A DNA stretch of 64,000 nt. Source: Roseimaritima multifibrata. Its GTDB lineage: Bacteria > Planctomycetota > Planctomycetia > Pirellulales > Pirellulaceae. This document shows, in pieces, positions 45,333 to 54,959 of this stretch (position 1 is its first letter; each line of letters begins with the position of its first letter). The stretch lies in NCBI RefSeq assembly GCF_007741495.1, contig NZ_CP036262.1, forward strand, positions 682,001-746,000. The letters are read 5' to 3'. The notes beneath the pieces were generated by a model. It did no database searches and had not been told where the DNA came from. It worked only from the letters and a program-made list of their open reading frames with translations. The translations under genes and the position numbers were made by a program.

Positions 45333-45989
45333 ATGTCTACGAAAATGGTTGAAATGATCGACCAAATCAATGCGTTGAGGATTGTGCCTGTCGTTACGAT
45401 TCCTAACGTTGATGTCGCCGGCCGGATGGCCGATGCACTTTGTCAGGGAGGGCTTCCCTGTGCGGAAATAACTTTGCGTACCGAGGCGGGGTTGGCCGCG
45501 ATTCAGGAGTTGTCGGACCGGCCAGCCTTTTTGGTGGGAGCGGGGACCGTGCATAACGCTGAACAGGCCCAGCAAGCGGTGGATGCAGGAGCCGATTTTA
45601 TTGTCGCGCCTGGATTCAATCCGAAAACGGTTCGTTGGTGCTTGGACAATGATGTGCTGGTCATCCCGGGGATTTCATCTCCGACCGATTTGGAGATGGC
45701 CTTGGAGTTCGGTCTGAATGTGGTCAAGTTTTTTCCCGCCGAAGCGCTTGGCGGGGTACCGATGTTAAAAGCACTATCGGGTCCCTACCCTGGCATGAAA
45801 TTCATGCCTACCGGAGGAATTCGGCAAGACAATCTGCGTGAGTACCTTGATCTGCCTCAAGTCATCGCTTGTGGTGGTAGTTGGATGGTGGCGGAGGCGT
45901 ATTTGGCTAAGGGCCGATTTGAATCGATCGTCGATCGGACGACCGAAGCTGTTTTGTTAGCGCGAAATGGTAGACCTTCGGACTTGTAA
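45333..45989 (+). CDS. eda: KDPG/KHG aldolase
   Basis: 218 residues from the ATG at 45333; the open frame extends upstream without coding signs. The class I aldolase cleaves 2-keto-3-deoxy-6-phosphogluconate to pyruvate and glyceraldehyde-3-phosphate, the last step of uronate and Entner-Doudoroff breakdown. Glu45 (CAEITLRT) and the Schiff-base Lys132 (VVKFFPAE) are in place, along with VAPGFNP and FMPTGGI. It lies in the same direction after uxaE and before a sulfatase gene. No KDG kinase gene is nearby. Confidence 0.92.
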   Translation: MSTKMVEMIDQINALRIVPVVTIPNVDVAGRMADALCQGGLPCAEITLRTEAGLAAIQELSDRPAFLVGAGTVHNAEQAQQAVDAGADFIVAPGFNPKTVRWCLDNDVLVIPGISSPTDLEMALEFGLNVVKFFPAEALGGVPMLKALSGPYPGMKFMPTGGIRQDNLREYLDLPQVIACGGSWMVAEAYLAKGRFESIVDRTTEAVLLARNGRPSDL

Positions 45990-46064
45990 ATAAAGCGATT
46001 GCCCGGGCCGATTAAGATGATGAATGATCGCTCTCGATTCATACCTTCTTTTGAGTGTTTTCTT

Positions 46065-47792
46065 ATGAGTGTTAAAACGCGTTCCCGGAACCTGCTGTGG
46101 ACAAGCGGACTGCTCGTATTGATTATCGCTAAGGGACAGGTGTTTGCTGAGGATTCGACAAGTTCCTCTGCGGTCAACAAGCCGAACATTCTTTACATCA
46201 TGTCCGATGATCATGCTGCTCATGCAATCTCGGCTTACGGTGGGCGACTGGCGGAGGTTGCTCCGACTCCGAATATTGATCGCCTTGCCAAAGAGGGGGC
46301 GCTTTTTCAAAACGCCTTCTGCACGAATTCGATCTGTTCGCCTTCGCGTGCATGCGTCTTGACCGGCCAATACGATCACATCAACGGCGCTTTTGATTTG
46401 GGAGGCAAGGTCGATCCGGGCAAGCAGATGCTTGCCATTCAAATGGGCAAGGCTGGGTACCAGACCGCAATGATCGGCAAGTGGCACCTCAAGTCAGAGC
46501 CCGCTGATTTTGATTACTACTGCGTCCTGCCTGGGCAAGGTAAATACCATAGCCCTGAATTCCGAGTTCGCGGCGATCAGGAGTGGGGAAAAAATACCGT
46601 TCAGTATGAAGGCCAGCATTCGACCGATGCGATCACGGACATAACGATTGAATGGCTGCAGGAAGGACGTGATCAAGAGAAGCCGTTCTTCTTGATGCAT
46701 CACTACAAAGCGCCGCACGATTACTTCGATAACGCGGAACGGTATGAGTCCTATCTGGCAGACGTCGCCATTCCCGAACCCGAAACTCTCTGGACGCGAG
46801 ACCCGAAATTTGGATCGCTGGCAACTCGTGGAGCCTACAACGAACTGGTCCCTCACATCGGGACTTCGATCGGGGGGCGGAATCCAAGGCGTTCTTACCT
46901 GCAGGATTTGCCGACATTGTATCCCGCGGAATTTCCGCTGAACTTTGATCCCGCAAACCACACGGCCGAAGAGAATACGCGTTTGGCCTACAACGCTTAT
47001 CTCAAAAAATACCTTCGCTGCGTCAAGGGAATTGATGACAATTTGGGGCGGTTGTTCGCTCATCTAGAAAAGACGGGTGAGCTGGATAATACGATCATTA
47101 TCTACACCGGTGACCAAGGTTTCATGTTAGGCGAGCATGATTATCAAGATAAACGTTGGATGTACGAAGAATCCCAGCGGATGCCGTTTCTGGTCCGGTA
47201 TCCCGCAGCGATCCCCGCGGGCCAACGTTTGGACAGCATTATCGAAAACGTTGATTACGGACCGATGATGCTCGATTTTGCGGGAGCCGATATCCCGCAG
47301 GACGTACAAGGACGTTCTTTTCGCAAGCTATTGGAAACGGGCAAGGAGCCAGCTGATTGGAAGCAGGAGGCATACTACCGCTACTGGATGCATATGGCTC
47401 ATCATGACAATCCTGGGCATGTTGGAATCCGCACCAAGACTCATAAGCTGATCTATTTCTACGGTTGTAACTATGACGGTGGCTATCAGACTCCGCCCGG
47501 CTGGGAGCTGTATGATTTGGTCAATGATCCGTTTGAAACACAAAACCTATTTGCTGATCCAGAACAGCAAGATCTGGTTCAAGAATTGAAGGCCCGCTTG
47601 GCAGCGACCCGGTTGCGGGTCGGCGACGATGGTTCCCACTACCCCAAGTGTGAAGCGGTGTTGCAAGAATTTTGGGACTACGATGCCGCCGACCAAGCCA
47701 AGGCTAAAGAGTTGTCGCATCAGTTCCTGAAGCGTCGCCTGCAGGAACTGAAAGAGGGCAAGCGAAACGTGCGAACGATTCACGGCCAATAG
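46065..47792 (+). CDS. Sulfatase (formylglycine-dependent, S1 family)
   Basis: 575 residues from the ATG at 46065, which gives a proper signal peptide (KTRSRNLLWTSGLLVLIIAK). The active-site pattern CSPSRACVLTG starts at Cys91, the residue oxidised to formylglycine. The calcium-binding pair is Asp48-Asp49 in YIMSDDHAAH. Later come GKWHLKSEP and TGDQGFMLGEHD. It removes sulfate esters in the periplasm; the substrate is not predictable, though neighbours suggest a sulfated polysaccharide rich in uronate or L-galactose. It starts 75 bp behind the KDPG aldolase gene and converges with the hydrolase gene at 47800 (7-bp gap). Confidence 0.92.
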   Translation: MSVKTRSRNLLWTSGLLVLIIAKGQVFAEDSTSSSAVNKPNILYIMSDDHAAHAISAYGGRLAEVAPTPNIDRLAKEGALFQNAFCTNSICSPSRACVLTGQYDHINGAFDLGGKVDPGKQMLAIQMGKAGYQTAMIGKWHLKSEPADFDYYCVLPGQGKYHSPEFRVRGDQEWGKNTVQYEGQHSTDAITDITIEWLQEGRDQEKPFFLMHHYKAPHDYFDNAERYESYLADVAIPEPETLWTRDPKFGSLATRGAYNELVPHIGTSIGGRNPRRSYLQDLPTLYPAEFPLNFDPANHTAEENTRLAYNAYLKKYLRCVKGIDDNLGRLFAHLEKTGELDNTIIIYTGDQGFMLGEHDYQDKRWMYEESQRMPFLVRYPAAIPAGQRLDSIIENVDYGPMMLDFAGADIPQDVQGRSFRKLLETGKEPADWKQEAYYRYWMHMAHHDNPGHVGIRTKTHKLIYFYGCNYDGGYQTPPGWELYDLVNDPFETQNLFADPEQQDLVQELKARLAATRLRVGDDGSHYPKCEAVLQEFWDYDAADQAKAKELSHQFLKRRLQELKEGKRNVRTIHGQ

Positions 47793-47799
47793 CGGCGGT

Positions 47800-48540
47800 T
47801 TACTTAAGCCAGGTCGAGAAGTGTTCGCACATCATGCCGTTCAACGTTTGCGCCAACGCCGGGTCGTATCGAGGACCGATATCGCGCATGAATGCATGCT
47901 CGCCATTCACTTCGTGCCATGAGAACGAAGTTTCGGCAGCGGTCATCGTGTCGTAAATCAGCCGTCGACCTTCCATCGGAATGTGCGGGTCTTGTCGGCC
48001 CCAAATCATCATCATTTCGGCTTTGATTTCTGAAATCCTAGCCAGCGTGTTGTCGGCCATCCCTTTGCCTAGGCTGCCCTTGTGGATGTCGGTGGCATAG
48101 AAGCAGACGGCTGCTTCGACCTCTGGATTCATCGCGGCACGGAACGCGAGGTGGCCTCCTAAGCAGATACCGACCGCTCCTGTTCGTCCGGTGCAGCCTG
48201 GGTCTTCCTTGAAGAAATCGATGACCGCTCTCGCGTCGGCATCGTAATGGGCCAGTTCTTTGGTCGTCTTTAAATCGTTCCCGCGTTCGGTCCCTACCGG
48301 ATCATACGCGAACGCTTCTCCCGGTTCGGCGAACTCGTGATAGACGTCCGGGACCGCGACCAAGAAACCATGGCCGGCGATCATCGCTGCCGTCCGAGCG
48401 ATCGGTTCAGTCATCTGGTAGATCTCGGCGAACAAGATCACGCCTGGGAATCGACCTTCACGTTGAGGCCGAAACAGGTGCGTTCGCATCGGTCCACTGG
48501 CGGTAGGCAGGTCTACGTGGGAGAGAGGTTGGATTCGCAT
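47800..48540 (-). CDS. Dienelactone hydrolase family protein
   Basis: 246 residues with an alpha/beta-hydrolase fold. The nucleophile is Cys126 in GICLGGH, as in dienelactone hydrolases, with Glu39 (FAEIYQ), Asp in WGRQDPH (about 187) and His in NGEHAF (about 219). There is no signal peptide, so it is cytoplasmic. The family opens lactones or hydrolyses esters; the substrate here is unknown. It converges with the sulfatase gene at 46065. Confidence 0.9.
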   Translation of the reverse strand: MRIQPLSHVDLPTASGPMRTHLFRPQREGRFPGVILFAEIYQMTEPIARTAAMIAGHGFLVAVPDVYHEFAEPGEAFAYDPVGTERGNDLKTTKELAHYDADARAVIDFFKEDPGCTGRTGAVGICLGGHLAFRAAMNPEVEAAVCFYATDIHKGSLGKGMADNTLARISEIKAEMMMIWGRQDPHIPMEGRRLIYDTMTAAETSFSWHEVNGEHAFMRDIGPRYDPALAQTLNGMMCEHFSTWLK

Positions 48541-48787
48541 TCTAAAGTGGTTTTGAAACGAGTTTGAAAGGAAAGAGAGCAGGCGTAGACGAACGCCTGG
48601 CTAGTAGGGGCAGTTTTGCCCGAAATCGAATGAAGGTGCTGAATCCTTGCAATCGACTGTCGGTTTACGCTGCCGTTGCCGCGCGGCGATTGGCGAAGCT
48701 GTTAACTGGGAAGTTTTGTAGCTCCCGCACATGGAAGTGATTTATGAAAGCGTTCTTCTACGCAGCAAAGCTTGGCAGCATCTATTT

Positions 48788-50263
48788 CTATTTCTTTTTC
48801 TTGCTTGCCGCCTTTTGGCTCACTGGTTTCCATTGAGGTTTTGCCTCAGGTTGTAGGGCAAGTTGTGCGCGGAGTGCGGTAACGGTTTGCGGATTGTCCG
48901 CAGCGATGTTTTTGGTTTCCAGTGGATCCAATTGGTAGTCGTATAGTTCGACTTCGGCCGTTTCTGGGCCTGCCGCGGCGACTTTCCATTCGACCATTCG
49001 GTATCGCGGACCTCGAATGGCTCGTCCGATTTTCCCGCCACGCGGGTAGACGTGAGTCACATAGGGGCGAGCGTCGTCGCTGGGAGATTGAACCACATTT
49101 GCAAAGCTAAGCCCGTCGATCGAATCCGGTTGTGGCAGACCCGCTAGCTCGCACAAGGTCGGGTAAATGTCAACGGTTTCGACCATCGCATCGGTTTTGA
49201 CTCCGCTGGCCTTTCCAGGGGCGGCAACGATTAAGGGGATCTTCGCGGCCTGTTCATAGTTCGTATGTTTGCACCACATTCCGTGGTCCCCAAGATGCCA
49301 GCCATGATCGCCCCATAGGACCACCACCGTGTTTTCGCTCAGTTCCAATTGATCGAGCGCGGAAAGGACGCGTCCGATTTGAGCATCCACATAACTGGTC
49401 GCCGCGTAGTAGCCATGGATCAAGTGACGAGTGGTCTTGGCGTCCACTTTTTTAAGGCCTTGCATGTCACTGTAATTCATCAGTTCCCCACCACGAGTCC
49501 CTGCGAAACTGGGGGCATCGACCGGAGCTACCTTTACTTCGGGCATCGGCAGTTGGTTTGGGTCAAACAGATCCCAGTACTTTTTAGGGGCGACGAACGG
49601 AAGGTGCGGTTTCGCAAAACCGACGGCTAGGAAGAAGGGTTGGTCTTCGTCTTTTTGGTAAGCTTCCAGGCGGCGGATCGCTTCGGCTGCGATCACTCCA
49701 TCGCGGTACGTATCGTCTGGGACATCGGCAGATTCGGTGGAGGGCCCACGTTTCTTTCCCTTCGCGTCCGGTTTTATCGCGGCAACGTTTTCAGGATCTG
49801 CATAACTGACCGCTTTGCCTCGCCAAAACGGCGTGCTCCATGACCGTTTGTCATCAATGTTCCCATGACCGATATGGTAGATTTTTCCCAGGCCTGCAGC
49901 ATGATAGCCAGCCTTCTTAAATCGCTCCGTCATCGTGATCGCATCGGGGGCAGCTTTTCGAAAATGAGTTGGCAGGTCGTAGACTCCGATCGTTTGTGGA
50001 CGTAGTCCGGTCATCAGGGAGTTACGGCTTGGGGCGCAGACTGCTTGGTTGCAGTAGGCTTTTTCGAATAGCACTCCACGCTGTGCCAATGCATCGATGT
50101 TTGGGGTTAGCGCTGCGGAGTCACCATAGCATCCAAGCGTTGGTTTTAAATCGTCCACGCAAATCAGCAACACATTGGGCTTTGCGGCTTCAAGATTCTG
50201 GGGCACCAGAGCGAGAAGCATCGCGATGAAGAAGATCGCTGGAGTCGGATTCATGAGAAGCAT
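48788..50263 (-). CDS. Sulfatase, iduronate-2-sulfatase type
   Basis: 491 residues from the ATG at 50263; the ATG at 50254 is equally possible. It has a signal peptide (IFFIAMLLALVPQNLEAA). The active site is CAPSRNSLMTG with Cys76 as formylglycine precursor. The metal pair is in ICVDDLKPTLGCYG and later WGDHGWHLGDHGMW. These are marks of the iduronate-2-sulfatase-like subgroup common in planctomycetes. The C-terminal 20 residues are Lys-rich (KAASKKKK). It stands alone, 247 bp behind the hydrolase start. Confidence 0.92.
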   Translation of the reverse strand: MLLMNPTPAIFFIAMLLALVPQNLEAAKPNVLLICVDDLKPTLGCYGDSAALTPNIDALAQRGVLFEKAYCNQAVCAPSRNSLMTGLRPQTIGVYDLPTHFRKAAPDAITMTERFKKAGYHAAGLGKIYHIGHGNIDDKRSWSTPFWRGKAVSYADPENVAAIKPDAKGKKRGPSTESADVPDDTYRDGVIAAEAIRRLEAYQKDEDQPFFLAVGFAKPHLPFVAPKKYWDLFDPNQLPMPEVKVAPVDAPSFAGTRGGELMNYSDMQGLKKVDAKTTRHLIHGYYAATSYVDAQIGRVLSALDQLELSENTVVVLWGDHGWHLGDHGMWCKHTNYEQAAKIPLIVAAPGKASGVKTDAMVETVDIYPTLCELAGLPQPDSIDGLSFANVVQSPSDDARPYVTHVYPRGGKIGRAIRGPRYRMVEWKVAAAGPETAEVELYDYQLDPLETKNIAADNPQTVTALRAQLALQPEAKPQWKPVSQKAASKKKK

Positions 50264-50499
50264 TCCGCGTGAGGTTTGGTGAATGAGGGGCAATACGCGA
50301 GGGGGCCGGGGGTCGGAAGCGAGTCGTCTTGAACGAAACAAGCGGTAATCGTAGTCGCGAAAAAGAGAGGCTTCACGCCACTATATTAGCTGGAAATGGA
50401 ACTCAGCCGGGAGGCCTGAGGCGTACACGCTAAAACGTTGCCCTTGCCCCAATCAACGCCGTTTCAAAAAACGCGTGCTCCGGTGTGACGAATCCGGTG

Positions 50500-52332
50500 T
50501 TAGCGGGCGGCGTCCGCGGTCGCTTGTTTGTGTTCCAGGCGGCGTCGGTTGTAGGCGGCGATCGTTTCCTTTCGCCGTAGGACACCAAGGATTGTTTGCG
50601 GGTCTTCGGGGGCGACAACCGGTAATTCGTCGATGTTCAGCGAAGTGAATCTTGAAAGCGCCGTATTCAGGTCGTCTTGCGGCGTGATCGTGATCACCGG
50701 GGTGCTCATCACATCTCGAGCATTCGCGATTTCCCAGATAACATCATCGTATAGGTAGGAACGGACGTCATCGGAAGAAAAGATGCCGACCAACTTCTCC
50801 TGTTTATCGACCACGGGAAAGTATCGCTGCGACGTCTTTGCCAGCAGGTGAACGATTTCGTTTAGGCTGGTCGATTCTTGGATCATCCGCAGTTTGCGAT
50901 GATGCTGGTAGACATCTTCTACGATCATTCCTTCCAGCACATCAACGATAAAGTCGCCCCGGTGGGCTGGCGAATCCAGTCGGGTCGGCACCTGCTTGGC
51001 GTATAGGGTCCAGGGACGCATCATCAGAAAGCAAAGCGTCGATACCCACATGGTCGGCAACAGTAGTTGGTAGTTCCCGGTCATCTCGGTCACCATCAAA
51101 ATGGTCGAGAACGGGGCTCGCGCACAGCCCGCAAAAAAGCCGGCCATTCCCACCACGGAAAAGGCGGCGGGTTGGGTTACGAAGTAAGGTGCAATCCCCT
51201 GCAGCGTCTTGCCAACCGCCCCACCAATGCAGCCGCCGATCACGAGCGACGGGCCAAAGACGCCCCCGGAACCCCCGGAACCGATCGTCAGCGAAGTTGT
51301 CAGCATTTTGATAAATGCGACAGCCAGTAACGTTGAAATCGCGATCTTCTCGGGCGCCGAAAACGCGGATTGCAGCATCCCGTAGCCGCCGCTGAGCACG
51401 GTCAATAATTGGGGGTTCTTGCCGCCCGAATAATAAAGTCCAAGGCCGACCAAGCCGGCGAGGAATGCACCGGTCGCCGTTTTGACGTACAGAGGAAGAC
51501 GGATGTTCTGGAATCCTTGCTGGATCCAGTTATACGATTTGATGTAGAGGACGCCGGCTGCGACCAAGACCAACGCCAGCAGGCCGTAGGGAATCAGCTC
51601 GAGTGGCGAATTGAAAACGAACTGAACTTCATCGCCAAAAACCGGCACAAATCGAATTTCCGGTGGAAGCGAAAAACAGAAGACCGAGTAAGCGATTGTC
51701 GATGCGACCGCCGCTGGAATGATCACGTCCGATTCGAACTCGGCGTCGCGGTACAGGATTTCTCCGGCAAATAACGCGCCGGCTAGTGGAGCTCGGAAAA
51801 TGGCTCCGACGCCCGCGCCCATTCCGGTGGCCAATAGGATTCGTCGGTCGCGGTCGGATAGGTGTAACCGTTTCGCAAGCCAGGAACCGATTCCCGCACC
51901 GATTTGAGCAATCGGGCCTTCTCGGCCCCCGGATCCGCCGGTACCCAAAGTGATCGACGCCGTGATGATTTTGACGATCGGGATCCGCGTCGCGATATCT
52001 CCACGCTTATTGTGGTAGGCATCGATCGTCGCATCGGTTCCCGGACCAGCGGCCTCGGGAGCAAACCGCCAAGTGAGCCAGCCGGCGACCAGTCCGCCAA
52101 GGGTTAGGACTGCCAGTAGGCCAAGCGGGGCCAGTTCGCCTTCGACATCGGGCAGTGGTGAATACTGTGCTTCGGCCTCGGTCATGATGAATCCGGCCGC
52201 CCGATTCAGTGCGAAGTGCTGGGCAGTGCTAATCATCGTTTCAAACAGAATCGCCGCCAGCCCCGCGAGCAACCCGATCAGCATCGCCAGCAGCATCCAT
52301 TTTCCCGCGGCTGGCATATGAAAGCTACGCAT
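50500..52332 (-). CDS. ClC-type chloride channel or exchanger with CBS domains
   Basis: 610 residues. About 11 membrane helices are followed by two CBS domains (about 460-590). Filter motifs are GPGTD (residues 97-101, in place of GSGIP), GGREGP with gating Glu138, and GSGGSGGVFGPSL. The internal proton glutamate of exchangers appears as FAGEILYRD. The altered first filter motif (Ser to Pro) hints at changed anion selectivity. The CBS tail usually binds adenine nucleotides. It lies opposite to the Gfo/Idh gene, with 279 bp between starts. Confidence 0.92.
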   Translation of the reverse strand: MRSFHMPAAGKWMLLAMLIGLLAGLAAILFETMISTAQHFALNRAAGFIMTEAEAQYSPLPDVEGELAPLGLLAVLTLGGLVAGWLTWRFAPEAAGPGTDATIDAYHNKRGDIATRIPIVKIITASITLGTGGSGGREGPIAQIGAGIGSWLAKRLHLSDRDRRILLATGMGAGVGAIFRAPLAGALFAGEILYRDAEFESDVIIPAAVASTIAYSVFCFSLPPEIRFVPVFGDEVQFVFNSPLELIPYGLLALVLVAAGVLYIKSYNWIQQGFQNIRLPLYVKTATGAFLAGLVGLGLYYSGGKNPQLLTVLSGGYGMLQSAFSAPEKIAISTLLAVAFIKMLTTSLTIGSGGSGGVFGPSLVIGGCIGGAVGKTLQGIAPYFVTQPAAFSVVGMAGFFAGCARAPFSTILMVTEMTGNYQLLLPTMWVSTLCFLMMRPWTLYAKQVPTRLDSPAHRGDFIVDVLEGMIVEDVYQHHRKLRMIQESTSLNEIVHLLAKTSQRYFPVVDKQEKLVGIFSSDDVRSYLYDDVIWEIANARDVMSTPVITITPQDDLNTALSRFTSLNIDELPVVAPEDPQTILGVLRRKETIAAYNRRRLEHKQATADAAR

Positions 52333-52611
52333 CGATTGATTCCTGTCGTTCCCCTACTCCGATTATTCAGAATCTTTGGGGACGTTTTTGGATCTCCCTG
52401 TGATCGGGATGGATAAGGATGTTTTGAGGATAAGCCAAACGGGAACGCCTGCCTACCGACGGCCCCCGCGCAGCTAAGTTCGATTGGAAAGGTTGCCCGT
52501 TTCATCTAAACAGCCATTTTTTTTCCGCCAGCCAAGAAAAGCCAAGCGCGGTCGGTTAGAATCGATATCCCACCCAAATTTCCTACGGGACCTTCCAGCA
52601 AGAGGATTCTA

Positions 52612-53955
52612 ATGCTCCCTCCAAGTCGTCGATCGTTTCTCAAGTCCGCTTCGATTGCAGGTGCCGCAGTTGCCCTGCCCGCTCTTCAATATTCACGCGT
52701 TTATGGAGCCAATAGTCGGCTAAGAATCGCCAGTGTTGGAACCGGCGGAAAGGGCTGGAGCGATTTAAACGGAGTCGCGGCCAGTCCTGAAGTCGATGTG
52801 GTGGGGCTCTGTAATATCGATTCATCGAAGGCCCATCTTGGGCAGGCCGCCGAAAAGTATAGCGCTGCCCGTACCTATGCAGATTGGCGAAAACTGTTAG
52901 ACGAATCCAAAGACATTGATGGGGTAATGGTTTCGACCCCGGACTTCATGCATGCTCCGATTTCGCTGGCTGCAATGCAGTTGGGGAAACATGTTTTTTG
53001 CCAAAAACCGCTGACACACACCGTTTTTGAAGCTCGCCAAATGCAATTGGCAGCCAAAAAATACAAATCGGTTACACAGATGTGTAATCAAATTCAATCG
53101 CATTCGGCTTATCGAACCGCGGTGAACATCGTGCACACCGGTTTGATTGGGAAAGTCAAAGAAGTGCACTCTTGGCAATCGGGTTCGCCCAGTTGGCCAA
53201 GGCATATCCCACGTCCAGCCGGCAGCGATCCTGTGCCTGCGAGTGTCGATTGGGATTTGTGGCAAGGGGTTGCCGCAGAACGTCCCTACAAAGCTGGGAT
53301 GTACCACGCCTTTCAGTGGCGCGGTTGGCAGGATTACGGTACCGGTCAATTAGGTGACTTCGGATGTCATATTCTTGATCCTGTCTTCAAGTCGTTGAAG
53401 TTGGGCTCTCCTAAGAAATTGACGGCTCAGGCACCGGGGCTGTTCCCTGAAACTTGGACCGACTGGGCCACCGTCCATTACACTTTCCCCGGAACCGAAT
53501 ATACCGTGGGCGACGACTTGTCTGTCACGTGGTATGACGGAGTTGGTGTGCGGCCACCTCGCGAGAAGTTGGCAGGGATTCCTGAAGGCTACAAACTGCC
53601 AGGTGCCGGTTCCGTATTGATTGGCGAAAAAGGGACATTGGTGATCCCTCACGTCGCGATGCCCAAGGTCTTCCCCGAAGCCAGTTTCCCAGCCGACAAG
53701 GTTCCTGTCGTCGAAGGTGTTGATCACTACACGCAGTGGGCCGACGCCTGCCGCGGAGTGGGCGAGACCACCTCGCACTTCGATTACGCTGGTCCACTTA
53801 CCGAAACCGTATTGCTGGGCACGATCGGCATCCGATTCCCAGAGCAGGAATTGGAGTGGAATGGTGAAAAAATGGAAATCACCAACTTCCCACAAGGCCA
53901 GGCATACATCACCAAGCCTTATCGCAAGGGCTGGGAACCAACCTGGATCGCCTAG
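52612..53955 (+). CDS. Gfo/Idh/MocA-family oxidoreductase, Tat-exported
   Basis: 447 residues. The Tat signal is SRRSFLKSASIAGAAVALPA. The Rossmann NAD(P) domain follows (LRIASVGTGGKGWSDLNG), with the family pattern STPDFMHAPISLAAMQLGKH and CQKPLTHTVFEARQM. The C-terminal domain carries GDFGCHILDPVF. Planctomycete genomes have many Tat-exported members acting on sugars or on cell-envelope material, with unknown substrates. GAGG lies seven bases before the ATG. A GC hairpin follows the stop. Confidence 0.92.
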   Translation: MLPPSRRSFLKSASIAGAAVALPALQYSRVYGANSRLRIASVGTGGKGWSDLNGVAASPEVDVVGLCNIDSSKAHLGQAAEKYSAARTYADWRKLLDESKDIDGVMVSTPDFMHAPISLAAMQLGKHVFCQKPLTHTVFEARQMQLAAKKYKSVTQMCNQIQSHSAYRTAVNIVHTGLIGKVKEVHSWQSGSPSWPRHIPRPAGSDPVPASVDWDLWQGVAAERPYKAGMYHAFQWRGWQDYGTGQLGDFGCHILDPVFKSLKLGSPKKLTAQAPGLFPETWTDWATVHYTFPGTEYTVGDDLSVTWYDGVGVRPPREKLAGIPEGYKLPGAGSVLIGEKGTLVIPHVAMPKVFPEASFPADKVPVVEGVDHYTQWADACRGVGETTSHFDYAGPLTETVLLGTIGIRFPEQELEWNGEKMEITNFPQGQAYITKPYRKGWEPTWIA

Positions 53956-53976
53956 CACGTTCAGTACTAAGCCAAG

Positions 53977-54006
53977 CGTTCACGGTTTCCAAGGGAACCG
54001 TGAACG
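53977..54006 (+). terminator. Hairpin after Gfo/Idh gene
   Basis: CGTTCACGGTT pairs with AACCGTGAACG across a short purine-rich loop, 22 bp after the stop codon. There is no T tract, so it is a hairpin of uncertain terminator strength. Confidence 0.45.
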
Positions 54007-54057
54007 GTAGGTACCGGGACGTACGGTAAACAAGTTGCCAGCGAGTGACGCGATGAC

Positions 54058-54086
54058 TTCACCCTCTCTTTTTAGGGAGGGGTGAA
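54058..54086 (-). terminator. Possible terminator of the PEP-CTERM gene
   Basis: TTCACCC and GGGTGAA arms close a pyrimidine-rich loop, 130 bp beyond the minus-strand stop at 54216. The stem is short and there is no trailing T run. Confidence 0.25.
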
Positions 54087-54215
54087 TCTGCCAGCGGAAA
54101 AGATAGGGCTAGAAAACCACTCGCATCTTGCCAAACCGTCAACAATTCGTGTGCGGCCGAAACCAGCACACAGATATCGTAGGCACGGCGATCAAGTTTG
54201 CGGAGAACGTATTAC

Positions 54216-54959
54216 TTACTTTGCGTTTGCACGTTTTGAGCGGCGACGCGCTCCACAAGCCGCAATTCCCATCACGCTCAAAATAGCCAGCGAAGTCGGT
54301 TCAGGAACCGTAGCCGCAGAGACTGCTAGGTTTTCGACGGCAATGAATGTTTCTCCGGTGGTAGCAGAATCAAATAACGGGGTGCCACCGGTGACCACTG
54401 AGGAATAGTCACCGCCGAAATAGTCAATTCCCGCGGTTAGTGGGTTGGGATAGATTTCGGCCGCATTGGCTTTCCAGGCAGTAGTTTTGGCGGGGTCAGC
54501 TGGGGCCGTTAACCGCATATTGCTTCCAAGCTTTTCAAGAATTTTGTTTATCGTTAGGTTCTCGGCAGGAGCGTTAAAGCCTTCGCCGATCAAATAAACG
54601 TTTCCACCAGCATTGAAGAAATCAGCAATCAGTGAAATTTCTGAATTGCTGAATAGCCCGTCTCCACCGGCAACCACCCAGTCTTGACCCGACGGGATTC
54701 CACTCGCCAAAGAGCCTTCGGTAAAATTAGCTGCACCCGCTGCGGCAATCATTTTGTTTTGAGTTTCGCCCACGTAAGACGTTAGGCCTGCGGGGCTGGC
54801 AAAAACTTTTTGTCCACCAAACATATTGGCATAGAAGTCTTCTAGATTGCTGCCGGAATCGTCTAAATTACTATCCCCGCTAAGGACAATCAGTCCTGCT
54901 TGGCTTGTCGAAGCCGCCAGCATCAAGATGCCTGTCAAAAGGACATGCGCATATCTCAT
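54216..54959 (-). CDS. PEP-CTERM sorted exported protein
   Basis: 247 residues. A Sec signal (HVLLTGILMLAASTSQAG) precedes a domain of unknown type, with the glutamine-amidotransferase-like strings NLEDFYANMFGG and FFNAGGNVYLIGEG, resembling ThuA/DUF4350-like folds. The C-terminus is a full PEP-CTERM anchor: VPEPTSLAILSVMGIAACGA and a basic tail. Such proteins are processed by exosortase and placed in the envelope or extracellular matrix. No exosortase gene is in the window; a PEP-CTERM-associated CPBP protease lies at 60698. It diverges from a second PEP-CTERM gene at 55755. Confidence 0.85.
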   Translation of the reverse strand: MRYAHVLLTGILMLAASTSQAGLIVLSGDSNLDDSGSNLEDFYANMFGGQKVFASPAGLTSYVGETQNKMIAAAGAANFTEGSLASGIPSGQDWVVAGGDGLFSNSEISLIADFFNAGGNVYLIGEGFNAPAENLTINKILEKLGSNMRLTAPADPAKTTAWKANAAEIYPNPLTAGIDYFGGDYSSVVTGGTPLFDSATTGETFIAVENLAVSAATVPEPTSLAILSVMGIAACGARRRSKRANAK

